From: Cotesia glomerata
Lineage: Eukaryota; Arthropoda; Insecta; Hymenoptera; Braconidae
DNA: 64,000 nt
NCBI RefSeq assembly: GCF_020080835.1
Contig: NC_058163.1
Location: 13,444,925-13,508,924, forward strand
Direction: 5' to 3'
The notes under the pieces were generated by a model. It worked only from the letters and a program-made list of their open reading frames with translations, did no database searches and was not told where the DNA came from. The translations under genes were made by a program, and so were the position numbers. This document shows positions 22,353 through 33,905 of the stretch, one piece after another (the first letter of the stretch is position 1; each line of letters opens with the position of its first letter).

Positions 22353-24398
22353 TTGACTGCGGATTTGACGGTTATCAAAAACCATGCTAAATGCAAAAGC
22401 TACACATTAGCGATCAATTCTATTTTTCACCAAAAATCAATTCAGTCTTTCACTCAAAAAAATTTGGAATTGCCATGTGATCAAAATACTACAAGAGCAG
22501 AAAGAAAACTTTACGATTTTTTAGCGGAACATAACATTCCATTTCAATTAATGGACCATTTGATTCCGCTATTAGAAGATTGCTTCCCGGATTCCAAAAT
22601 TATTTAAGATATGCGTCTTTAATCGTCAAAATGTGCCGCTATGGTGTTAAATGATATTGGTAAGACTGAAAAAGAAGATTTGGAAATAAAATAGAAAAAT
22701 GTGCTATTTAGTGTAATGATTGATGAATCTACAGATATATCACGAACTCAGAATCTTTGCATTATCGTCAGATTTTATGACTCCGTTGAAGACAAAGTTA
22801 CTAGCCGTTTTTAGGAGCTATATCAAATTTTTAATGATGAAGATAATTGTACTGAAGCTTCGGCAGAACATATTTTCAATTGCATTAAAAAGTCGTTTGA
22901 TAAATACTCCGTACCATTCTCAAACATCATTGGGTTTGGATCAGATGAATGCAATACAATGATGGGCGACAAAAATTCTGTGCGTACACGTTCCGAACAA
23001 AAATGTCCTGGTATCTACATTATGAAATGTATATGTCATTCGTTACACCTTTGCGCTGGTAAAGCGTGCTCTAAATTACCATCAGACTGTGAAAAATTAC
23101 CTCATCTTATTTATAACCATTTTTCATCAAGTTCCAAGCGACAATTTGCATTTAAAGGGATTCAATTAATTTTAGATCTCAAAAATCATAAGATTATACG
23201 ACCTGTACAAATACGTTGGCTGTCTATTTCAGCAGTTGTTGAACGACTTCTTGAGCAATGGGATGCCTTGGTTTTATATTTCAATGATTTAAATTTTGAT
23301 GAAGAATGCAAGAAATTAACTAAGAAGAAAAAAAATACCACTGAAAAACAAGTTTTAGAAGAAAACGCGGAGTCAGAAATCATGAAAATCAATAACTATT
23401 TACAAGATCCTATTTTTAAATTATATTATAATTTTCTAAAGTGGGCTTTGCCGAAATTTACTGAGTTGAACAAGTTATTTCAATCTGACAAGCCGTTAAT
23501 TGCTACTATTCATAAAAAAATGACTCTGGTTTACGTAGATTTACTAAAAACTTATATGGATAGCGACTATGTAAACAAAACAGCTCTGAGTAGTATCAAT
23601 CCGTCAAATGAGTCTAAATTCATAAATATCCACAACATTTATATTAGGATTGAAGCTTTTAACTATTTTAATAAACCTGAATTCGTCAAATCCCTTCTTC
23701 TTGAACAGAAATTAGAATTTCTAACTAATTGCAGGAATTTTATGATACAAGGATGTGAAGAAATCAAAAAAAGATTTAAGTTTGATGATTTTTTGCTGCA
23801 AAATGTATCATTAATTAATCCCTCCGAAGCAATGGCTCAAAAAAATTTTAAAACTACTCCAACACTGTTGCCTCTGATGAATAAATTGCCTCGATTATTC
23901 AATTCATCTCAAGCTCAAGACATTGATAATCAATGGAGAATATTTCATAATTTTGAATTACCAGCTAAGATCAAAATTAATGATCCTGTGGACAGCTTTT
24001 GGCATAATGTCTATATGTATAGTGATACCAATGATGTTTGGAATTTTAAGCAATCGGCAAAATTTTTTTTGAATATTTTATCTTTGCCTCACTCAAATGC
24101 CGACTGCAAAAGAATATTCAGCAAGATTGGCCTAATTAAATGTCCCACTCGTAATAAATTAGTTACTTACACCGTTAATGGGCTGTTAGTATCTAGTCAG
24201 ATTATCAAACATAATTGCATTGGTTACGAACCAATAAAAGAAGAATGCACCAAGATGAAGACGTCTCTTTACTCTAATTCTTTATTTAAAGATAGTGATA
24301 ATAACATTAATAATAATAATGATAATAATAACAAAAATAATGTAGATAATACATTAAACATTGATCTCAATGGTATATCTATGCCATTTTCTATGTAA
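22353..24398 (+). pseudogene. hAT transposase, catalytic and dimerisation region
   Basis: Continuation of the gene begun at 15.7 kb. 22353-22607 gives the rest of the zinc finger (ADLTVIKNHAKCKSYT) and following helices. After a short frame break the catalytic part contains MIDESTDISRT, GFGSDECNTMMG and IRPVQIRWLSI. The long open frame 22959-24398 (479 codons) ends with the hAT dimerisation motif LSLPHSNADCKRIFSKIGLIK. The extreme C-terminus is Asn/Asp-rich low complexity. The family role is cut-and-paste transposition. Stops near 22607 and 22815 and the 6-kb insertion make it inactive. Confidence 0.85.
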
Positions 24399-25085
24399 AG
24401 ATACCTCACAAACTTGTGATTATTTATAATATAAATTGATATAATTACATTAAGAAAATCATATTTTATTCACTGCATCGCAATACAAATCTTCAAGATT
24501 TCTCATTTTTAAAGATTACTCAGATTAGTTAAGCTAGCGTTATGACAATATTTCTTAAATTCAAATGTGAATATTGATAATATTTAAGTATTTTTGTTTT
24601 TCTAAAAACATTTAATATTTTATCAAACAAAAAGTACAAAGTATAAAACTAAAGTTCAAAGAATCAAAAAACTGTTCTGTTAAAGAAAAAATGGTAATTA
24701 AACGATATTTTACTGCCAAGAAATGGTCTTAAATAATGATTTTTTTTCCTTTCATACTTATATACTCTCATTTCAATTCATAGGTTAAAAAACTATAGTG
24801 TATAAGAAAAAGAATTTCAAAAATAAAATTTCCATTTGTATTTTGGCGCTTAAATTTGTCTTGCGCGCCATCTTGTATATGTATATATGTGGAGTAATCT
24901 ATTCAAAATTTTATAATTCATAAGCATTGCAAAGAAGATTATAAGAAATAAATAAAAACAATAATACACTTAATTGCTTTTAATGTTTATTCCACTTAGA
25001 ATACTATAAATTTTTTAATACTTGAGTCACGATAATTTTGGGTAACAAACGATAATTTTACGGCCCTGAAAACATAATAGCCCCC
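24399..25085. other. AT-rich spacer, presumed 3' part of the hAT element
   Basis: I see no gene. A short GC-containing stretch (CTTGCGCGCCATCTTG, about 24857) and AT-rich DNA are present. The hAT terminal repeat was not identified. Confidence 0.4.
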
Positions 25086-26610
25086 ACCATAAATGCTATC
25101 ACTGCTCAACCCTGAAGACATCCCAACTATCACGTTGGATGAGTTGATAGAAGCAGGCAATCGAGTAGGGATTCATAAGGCGCAGGGATTGGACGGAATT
25201 CCTAATATTGCCCTGAAATAAATCCTCAGGGCAGAACCGGCATTATTCCTGGACGTTTACGATACATGCCTGAAGGAAGGGACTTTTCCCCAGAAGTGGA
25301 AACAGCAACGGCTAGTGCTACTTCCGAAGGGAAAAAAGCCGCCGAAAGAACCGTCATTCTACCAACCACTCTGCATGTTAGACACGACCGGCAAGATATT
25401 CGAGCGCTTAATTCATCAGAGAATAGAGGCTGTAGTCGATCCACTCCTGGCAGAGAACCAGTTTGGTTTCCAAAAAGGACGGTCAACTCTGGATGCGATC
25501 AAATTGGTTGTTGATACAGCCAAGGATGCAATCGCCGGAACGAGATGGAAGGGTGGAAAGAAGAAATACTGCTTGGTGGCTGCTTTGGACATCAAGAATG
25601 CCTTCAACTCCGCTAACTGGGACTGCGTTATGGGGGCTCTAGAAGAAAAAAACGTACCAGGATACCTTTGCAGAATGGTAGCGAGCTACTTTACGAATAG
25701 GGTTCTGAAATATGACACGAAGAACGGTACGGAAGAGTACGAAATCACCGGAGGAGTGCCACAGGGATCAGTTTTAGGTCCTCTGCTATGGAACATCATG
25801 TATGATGGCCTCCCGAGAATAGCATTGCCTACGGGAGTCAAACTTGTAGCATATGCGAATGACGTAGCTGTCATGATCGTCGCAAAGCACCTCGAAGAGA
25901 TAGAAATAGCATTTGATATTACATTCAGACGAGTCAATTTGTGGATGGACATGGTGAACTTGCAACTAGCCAAGCATAAAACCGAGGCAGTGATCACCAG
26001 TAGAAAAACGGTAGAAACTATCAAGTTGAGAGATGGAGAGCAAAAAATCACATCACAACCATTTATCCGTTATCTGGGAGTGATGCTGGATGCCCGACTC
26101 AACTTCAAGCAGCAGGTGGAACACGTCAGTGCCAAAGCGTCAGTAGTGAGGGCTAGTCTCGCACGACTGATGCCTAACATCGGAGGCCCAATGCAGAGCA
26201 GGAGGCTACTATTGTCATCAGTAGTCACATCAGTGCTCACTTACGGAATATCCATTTGGGCTGATGAACTGGAAACCCAAGAATCATGGAGAAAAGCTGG
26301 ACCAATATATCGACTGACTACCCTACGAGTAGCTAGTGCCTTCCGCACTATATCAGAAGAAGCAGTGTGTGTCATTGCCGGAACCTTACCTCTTAGAGTT
26401 CTAGCAGAGGAAAGACGAGCCCTTTACCAACGAAAAAGGTCAACTGCACTGAGACCTGAAGAACTTTGAATTGAAGAACGGCAGAACAGCATAGGCCGAT
26501 GGCAACTACAATGGGATGCTGCAGAGAAGGGTATTGTTAATTATTCGAGTAACAGACTCTTAGATAGAAAAAGAGAATGTTTTATGGTAATCACAAAATA
26601 CCCACTGGAG
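25086..26610 (+). pseudogene. R1-clade-like LINE fragment: reverse transcriptase
   Basis: A 5'-truncated ORF2 with markedly higher GC than its surroundings. It opens with a typical GHKAQGLDGIP-like phrase (here IHKAQGLDGIP), has a TAA near 25216, then a long open frame (about 25315-26469). RT blocks follow in order: NQFGFQKGRSTLDAI, ALDIKNAFNSANW, GGVPQGSVLGPLLWN, catalytic site AYANDVAV, and thumb/C-terminal CLGV-like IRYLGVMLD. The usual YADD catalytic box reads YAND here, so the second catalytic Asp is lost. After a stop at 26467 the tail (RWQLQWDAAEKG) continues the protein. The endonuclease is absent. Confidence 0.85.
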
Positions 26611-27300
26611 TAAAAAAAATTACATAGAATTCTATATGATTCATATATGTTTATATGGGGCATTCCACGCCAAATCGACCACTTTTGAACCCGACCCCTT
26701 TAGATTTTGCTGAAACTTTTCCATCCTTTTCTACCCTTTGGAAAACATTTTTGAGAATTTTTTCAAATTTTTTTGTCCAACCTCAAAAAAGTTATGAATT
26801 TTTCAAAAAAATGGCTTTTTTATTTTCAAATAGCTATAACTTTTTTAGAAATTAACTTTTGGGTACCTTTTTTTTTTAAAAAATTTTTGTTTTTGAATGA
26901 ACTTTTCGAAAAAATATACGAAAAAAATTTAACATGATCAATTATATAAAATAATCGGTTTTTTTAAGTACAATCGTCATTTTTTCGAAGTCCGCCATTT
27001 TATTTTTTTTTTTTTTTTCTCAAAAAAAACTTCAATTTATTTGACAACTATCCCCGCTAATTCCGAGCAGGGCCGATTTTTTTTTATATTTTTTTTATTT
27101 ATTTAAAAAAAATTTTTGTTTAATTTTAAAAAATGAAAATTTTTTTTTCATAAATACTATTTATATAACAATAAAAATGTTATTTAATGGTTCTGAGGTA
27201 TTATAATCTCTATTTATTATATTAATTTTCTATTTTTTTGACTAGGATTAATGATTAATAAAGCAAATTTTCAATGACTGAAAAATTATTTAACAATTTA
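26611..27300. other. AT-rich noncoding region with homopolymer runs
   Basis: It includes the phrase GGGGCATTCCACGCCAAATC at 26656, which may be a transposon terminus belonging to the gene at 27.3-28.2 kb. The matching opposite end was not found. The rest is poly-T/A rich without a gene. Confidence 0.4.
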
Positions 27301-28250
27301 TTAATTACGTCTCTGGCGTTTAAATATTTTACAAATTTTGTGCTCGTTGGAATTTGAAAAGTTTTTAATGTACAAACAACCATTTTTGTCTGGAATTATA
27401 CAGTGTAATTGTTGAGTTCCTGTGATCGGTTTTGTTCTTAAAAATCTTTCATTTAAATCATTTACTGCTGTTTTATAATCCTGTTCTGGGGAAAACTTAG
27501 TTATGATCTTTGGCAAGTTGTCCGGATCAGAAGTCCATTCAAAGAGTTCTTCAGGCGTTGTTATTTGTTTGTCAACTGCAAGTTAGAGACTTGCTCTTGC
27601 TGCATATCGTTTAATGGTACCACCATTACCATCACATGGACCTTTGTCATGGGCTGTCGCAAAAAAATGCCATTCAGCAGGAATGTCGAAATCCTCTTCG
27701 TGATAATATAAATTTACAAAGTTTTTAAAGTTTTTAAATTGTTGAGGAGCCCCGTCAGAAAAATAATAAATTTTGTTACAACGTTCAGGAAGACTTTTCA
27801 CATAATCAGTTAATAATTTGATAAAAACATGTACGGCAACGGCATCATGATTATTACAATCTGAAATAATTACTAAACTTTTGTGTTCAAGTTCGCCATT
27901 TACTTTATAATAAATCAATACTGGGAAAATTGTTGCTTGATTATTAATCCAGTGAAAACCAGATGCCGCGTTTTGCACTACGAACGCGTAATTTTCTGCA
28001 AAGTCACAAATAATGATAAATTCATTTGGTTCTAATGTTTCTCTCAATGTTTTCAAAAATTTTGCTTGTTCTTTAGCAATAAATGAGTGAGGTAGAAGAG
28101 TTTTCAATTGAGTACAAAAATCTTCAACAAATTCTTCTATAGGCTTAATAATAGTTTCTAAACTGCTTCTCGGTTTAGATATCCAATACTTATATGTAAT
28201 ATTCTCAATTTCGTGATTTTCAAAACATGCCAGTAAAAGGTTACTCAAAA
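27301..28250 (-). pseudogene. Transposase-like protein of unclear superfamily, 5' truncated
   Basis: Two minus-strand frames (28293-27583 and 27516-27301) belong to one protein and are in phase across a single TAA at 27583-27585. Conserved-looking motifs are CDFAENYAFVVQNA, ISDCNNHDAVAVH, YYFSDGAPQQFKNFKNF and EWHFFATAHDKGPCDGNGG followed by KRYAARAS. The CDGxGGTxKR pattern with upstream Asp residues is widespread in invertebrate genomes and looks like an RNase-H-type transposase core, but I cannot name the superfamily. Roughly the first 15 codons of the open frame come from the adjacent 132-bp satellite, so the true N-terminus is missing. Confidence 0.55.
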
Positions 28251-29165
28251 ATTTTTCTATTTGTTTAAACAAATAATTAGTTATTTTTAACAATTAAAAT
28301 TTCTTTATAAAAAAAGTACTCTACACGATATGATATCTTTACGATTCATAAAATTTGGAATCGTTTGATACCTACATTGTAGGATCGAAATTTTAATTGT
28401 TAACTAATTATTTGTTTAAACAAATAGAAAAATTTTTTATAAAAAAAGTACTCTACACGATAGGATATCTACGATTCATAAAATTTGTAATCGTTTGATA
28501 CCTATATAGTGGAAACAAATTTTTTTTTGTTAATTAACAATTTATTTAAACAAATAGAAAAATTTTTTATAAGAAAAGTTCCCTACACGATAGAATATCT
28601 TTACGATTCATAAAATTTGGAATCGTTTGATACCTATATAGTGGAAACAGATTTTTTTTTGTTAATTCACAATTTATTTAAACAAATAGAAAAATTTTTT
28701 ATAAAAAAAGTTCCCTACACGATAGGATATCTTTACGATTCATAAAATTTTGAATCGTTTGATACCTATATAGTGGAAACAAATTTTTTTTTGTTAATTA
28801 ACAATTTATTTAAACAAATAGAAAAATTTTTTATAAAAAAAGGTCCCTACACGATAGGATATCTTTACGATTCATAAAATTTGTAATCGTTTGTTACCTA
28901 TATAGTGGAAACAAATTTTTTTTTGTTAATTAACAATTTATTTAAACAAATAGAAAAATTTTTTATAAAAAAAGTATTCTACACGATAGGATATCTTTAC
29001 GATTCATAAAATTTGTAATCGTTTGATACCTATATAGTGGAAACAAATTTTTTTTTGTTAATTAACAATTTATTTAAACAAATAGAAAAATTTTTTATAA
29101 AAAAAGTTCCCTACACGATAGGATATCTTTACGATTCATGAAATTCTGAATCGTTTGATACCTAT
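28250..29165. repeat. 132-bp satellite array, about 7 copies
   Basis: The CTACACGATA landmark recurs at 28321, 28453, 28583, 28715, 28847, 28979 and 29111, a period of 130-132 bp. Each unit holds an imperfect palindrome (ACGATTCATAAAATTTGGAATCGT) and the phrase TTTATTTAAACAAATAGAAA. The array abuts and truncates the transposase-like gene. Confidence 0.92.
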
Positions 29166-29535
29166 ATTGTGAAATCGATTTTTCAAAAGTTAATTAAGAC
29201 TTAGAAAAAATTATAAAAATTATGAAAATCTGGGCGGGCACTTAATTGTTATTATTCGCTTCACATTATTATTATTTCCCTCATCATTCTCCGACAACGG
29301 TTTGATGGAAATAGCGCACGCGCACTTCCTCGGATCCGGACATCGAGTCCCCGTAGAGCTCATATTTTTTTAAACTAGTTACCTATATTTTTGTATTAAA
29401 AAATTTTTTTTTTCAAAATTTTTTTTCTCATATCGATTCTTTATTGCCGACAAAATTTTTTCATGCAAAAAAAATAATTTTTTTTTCATTTTAACTATTT
29501 TTTAATGCAGAAATTCGAAAAACTGAAAATTATTC
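29166..29535. other. Spacer before the second solo LTR
   Basis: Contains a GC-richer island (about 29235-29360, CGGATCCGGACATCGAG) and poly-T/A runs. No gene is seen. Confidence 0.4.
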
Positions 29536-31455
29536 TGTGACAGGGAATTTGAATTCCCGCGGGACTTAATTTTTTGATTATCGTGTCGCGGTGAGTAGGA
29601 GCTACTCTTTACCTTCGGAGCGCGATGAAGTAGATGTACGACTCGTCACCGGGTCGTATGTATCGCTGAGTCCCCACCGCTGTCCCCGGAAAATGAAGCG
29701 TGGGAGCGAAGATAGGAAAGTTGGAGAGCACGAGGAGAGGTTATAAAAACGCCGGGTGTTGTGTCAAGACTCTCTTTCTTCCGGTGAAATTTTGCGAGTA
29801 CGTTGGGTAACTGTGTTCCAGCGTGGGATATTTTTCTGAGACAAGTAAGTAGTTGATTTCTTAAGGCTTCACGAATGGAACGAAGCGATTAAATTTTATT
29901 GTCTGGTATTTTGTTAAAAATTACTTGTCGTTAGGCCATTTGGCTGACGATCTTCGTCTTATTCGAAATATTTATTTACTGGAATTTCTAGGATAAATTG
30001 ATCGAGGATAAGATTGGGAGCTGGGTGTAATTTGGTGACACGAGTTTCTGGAGCTTTGGAAGTCAGCAGGCACAGTGGAGCTGATCCCGTCATTTTCTTT
30101 CTACTGGGAAAAGAATTCATCGCTGGAGTACCGGTTTCAGTTGTCAGGTATTTTGAGTTATTTTAGGCCAAATTAATTAATAATTTAATTAAGAGGCCAA
30201 AATAATTAAATTTAATTTCTTGAGCGGTCATCTTTTTATTAGCAAATTCGTACTTTAGTTTCTATTGTCAAGGTCAAGTAGTTAGTTTTGTCGCGGGACT
30301 TTTATATTTAATGGATAAATTGTTAATTTATTGGTAAAGAATTTATTAGTAATTTATTATAGGCCTGTTGGCTATGATAAATTAATTTTAGTTAAGAATT
30401 TTCGAGACAGAATTTAATTAAGAAATATCGCCTAGAATTTATTTAAGGAGAATTAAGAATTGAAATTAAGTTAGTGAAGGTCATTTTATAATGCTCTACG
30501 GTGGTAATTTTGTTGAGACGTTTTAGAATTTCAGAGTTGAATTTAAGAAATTGTGTTAAATTAGATTTAGGCCGGTGGGCTAAATTTAATTAATTTAGTT
30601 AATTTAGCGAATGTATTTATTGAGAAATTTAGTGAATTTAGAAAAATGATTACCGAACTTGTTAAGAAAATTATGTAGTGAACTTTGTTAAAGATTATTT
30701 AGTGGAGATCAAGAAATGAAATAAATCAGTGGGTTTAGTAGAATAAATTAATTGATAACTTTAGTAGAAAATTTGGTTAAGTGAGTTGGAAATGAATTTA
30801 GTTAAGAAGATGTATTAATGAATTTAATGAATTAAAATCGAAGGTCGGAATTTTGTGTTAAGTAATTGTTAGGCGTAATTTTGGTAATTTTGGAAAATAC
30901 GAAGTTTTGAGAAGTTTTTATTGGGTAAAATATGTTGTTTGTTATTCCGTCGGTTGGACGAGGGTTCAAGAAATTAAGAATCTAGATGCGTAATGGTCTA
31001 TGATTGAATTAGGAAATTAAAGATAGATGCGTAATGGTCTATGTTGAGTTAGGAAATTAAAGATAGATGCGTAATGGTCTATGTTGAGTTAAGAAATTAA
31101 GAAGATAGATGCGTAATGATCTATGGTTAAAAGAATTTCATGATATTTAGTTGTAAGTTTCGGCAAGTGCCTGCGTAGGTGAGAGGTTCTCACAATTAAG
31201 TGATTGATAGGTTAATTTTAAGGGCAATATTGTTAAGGAATTTTGTTAGAATTAAATTGTTTACATTGAATAAATAATTAAATTGTTAATAATTGTTTCT
31301 CAGTATTAATTTTTCAGCCTTTCTCAACTTCTCACGACCCGATCTTTCCTTCTCATGCTCCCCGGTTTCTGGGACACCGAGTATAAAATCCCAGTGGCGC
31401 CCTTTTCAAAGAGAAAAGGGGTGACCAATTGGACAGGGCTAACCACCCCGTTACA
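29536..31455 (+). mobile_element. Solo LTR, second member of the same family
   Basis: 1,920 bp, TGTGACAGGG...CCCCGTTACA, flanked by a perfect 4-bp duplication ATTC (29532-29535 and 31456-31459). It is similar to the LTR at 18119-20093 along its length, best in the last 1.3 kb, including the TATAAAA box (near 29740) and four AGATGCGTAATGGTCTATG-type repeats (about 30985-31125). The different target duplications show that the two LTRs are independent insertions. Confidence 0.85.
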
Positions 31456-31935
31456 ATTCATATAAATTCAAAAAAATTTTTTTGAGCTTAGCTGATTTTT
31501 TTGCTCATAGAAGACAACAAAAGCTTTAATTTAAAAAAAAAAAAAAAAAAAGTAATACGATTGATTTTTCGCGGAGTTACAGCTATTTGTTTATAAGCGC
31601 TTGAGCGGAACCGCGCGTTTTTTCATTAAAAAATTAATATCTCGTAAACTATTGGTCGTAGAGACATCAGGTTTAGCCCATTTTATTCCTTATTCAATTC
31701 TCTAAATTTCATACGCAGCATGTCTCGACTACTTTTGCGTAGTTTCCAAGATATTTTAATTTAAAGCTACTTGCAAAATGGCTATTTTTTAAACAATTGA
31801 TTTTCCGCGATTTTTTTTTTAAACAATGATCTACATATTTTTCTGAGTATTTAAAAAAAAAAAAATTGCAATTTACTCTATTTGCATTGAAACTCGTCAA
31901 CAAACGGCCTAATATTTCCCTGCCGACTAGACTAA
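31456..31935. other. AT-rich spacer after the solo LTR
   Basis: Poly-A/T runs and a short GCGCTTGAGCGGAACCGCGCG-like GC patch near 31595. No coding feature is seen. Confidence 0.4.
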
Positions 31936-32095
31936 CGGTATACACACCGTGTATTCACAGCACATACATGATGTATCCACAGTGTATCCACGATGCATCT
32001 ACGGTGTATACACAGTGTTTACACAGTGTGTGTTAATAGTAAATATACGGTATATCCACCGTGCATACACGATGTGTATATGGTGTATACACTGT
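31936..32095. repeat. Degenerate GTGTATACAC-type short tandem repeat
   Basis: About fifteen imperfect 10-12 bp copies of words such as GTGTATCCACAGT and GTGTATACACAGT; many are palindromic. Confidence 0.7.
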
Positions 32096-32157
32096 GATTA
32101 CTTCTTATGGAATTATAAAAATTAGTAAAAAAAATTGGTTATTGATGATTTAAAAGC

Positions 32158-32402
32158 CCCCCGGGTAAAAAAAGAACAATCTATCATAGATTTATGATAG
32201 ATCTACCACAAATCTTTCGCTACAAGATCTGTAATAGATCTATTGAAAGTCTACCTGGGGAGACAAATTTTCCAGAAAACAGGAGAATCCATTAAAGACT
32301 TCTGGAAGATCTTTGGCAGATTCATGAGCGAAATATCTGTGGTAGATTCTTGGAAGATCTGTGGTAGATCCTTGGAAGATCTGTGGTAGATTCTTGGGAG
32401 AC
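32158..32402. repeat. CCCGGGT end with GATCTGTGGTAGATTCTTGG tandem words
   Basis: It starts CCCCCCGGGTAAAAAAAG, resembling the terminus of the 7118-8732 element, and is followed by imperfect copies of GATCTGTGGTAGATTCTTGGAA. It may be one end of a related element; the other end was not found. Confidence 0.5.
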
Positions 32403-33239
32403 TAATAAATTTTCGGTTGATCAATTTACATTGATTCAGTTATGGACTGTTGATCACTGCAATTACTTACAATGTAACTAAGGATGGGCGAATATTCGAA
32501 TTTACGAATGATTTGTCCTCGTATCGAATCGAATAATTCGATTCGAAATTGGAATCGGATATTCGAATAGTTCGGATGATTCGAATACGCCGAATATCTC
32601 GAACTTTTTCGAGTTATGTCGTACTGTCGTAGAAAAAAAGCCCAAGGCCCTGGATCAATCTAGACTACCAAATAAAATTATTTTGTGGTCGAGACTTATA
32701 CCGACAATGCCGTAAAATGACTGATAATTTTAAAAAATAGTAAGAATACCTAACCCTTGCTTGAATATTTTTTATCTACTTTAATTACACCTAAATAGAC
32801 ACAGAATGAAGACCCAGGCCCCTGATTAACTGGAAGTATTTTTAAAAAATTATTTTGAGACATCTTGTGATCACTGGAACTTTTTCGAAAAATTTTTTTG
32901 TGGTTATTGTTGCACTTTCATTGTTGAATAAAATAGTAAATGAGATCTGCTTGATCTGAAATATGCAGAAAATATTCACAAAAGCTTAAAAAAAGTAGAG
33001 AACAACTTGAGACAAACTGCATTCATCGGAACATTTTCAAAAAAAATTTTCTGTGGTCATTGCCGCACTTTAATGTTTAAATTAGGGGTGCACGAATATT
33101 CGAATTTATGAATGATTCGTACCCGAATCGAATTAAATAATTTGATGAAAAGATGCTAAGGAAAACTGGTCTGATAAACAATGTAGAAAGTTAAAAAAGA
33201 AACTTATTAGAGCGGGTTGAAAGAAAAGAAACGCTGTTA
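32403..33239. other. Noncoding AT-rich region with TTCGAATA words
   Basis: 32485-32600 and 33085-33145 carry repeated palindromic words around ATTCGAAT/TTCGAATCGAAT, a low-complexity repeat. No gene is seen. Confidence 0.5.
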
Positions 33240-33905
33240 TTCTACAAATCCCAACAAAAACAGTTTCACTGTATAAAATTGCGCCAAGTCCACGTTCATA
33301 AAACTCATTTCAATAACATTTACTTTTTTAGAAAGATACGACTCAATTCACTGACATTAATTCTTTTCAAAAAGATGTGAAATACAAAAAAGAACACCAA
33401 GAAACCGGTATGACTTTAAAAAAATTAAAAAAAATTTGGTTGAGAAAATAAAAAAAAAAAAAATTTGAGCGTACTTGGTGTACGTTAATCAATACACGGA
33501 ATTTTTTTAATTCTGCATGAAGTCAAATGCTATGATATATATAAAACTATGCACACCAAGTACGCTCAAAATTTTTTTTTTTTTTTTTTTCAACCAAATT
33601 TTTTTTAATTTTTTTAAAGTCATACCGGTTACTTGGTGTTCTTTTTTGTATTTCACATCTTTTTGTAAAGAATTAATGTCAGTGAATTGAGTCGTATCTT
33701 TCTAAAAGAGTAAATGTTATTGAAATGAGTTTTATGAACGTGGACTTGGCGCAATTTTATGCAGTGAAACTGTTTTTGTTGGGATTTCACATCTTCTTGT
33801 AAAGTACTATTGTTCTTAAAAATTTTAAACAGTAAATATTATTGAAATGAGTTTTATGAACGTGGACTTGGCGCAATTTTATACGGTGAAACTGTTTTTG
33901 TTGGG
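33240..33905. mobile_element. Fold-back element, palindrome plus extra arm
   Basis: The arm 33250-33500 and its reverse complement 33535-33785 form a long hairpin about a 35-bp centre. An extra partial copy of the outer arm follows at 33785-33905. The outermost sequence CCCAACAAAAACAGTTTCAC and the GCGCCAAGTCCACGTTCATA block mark it as the same family as the element at 16322-21812. It is non-coding. Confidence 0.8.

Noticed and set aside
18119..31455. The two LTRs as the ends of one 13-kb provirus
   Set aside because: Each has its own matching 4-bp duplication (ACAG and ATTC). The DNA between them holds a Helitron end, a hAT gene and a LINE, with no gag-pol.
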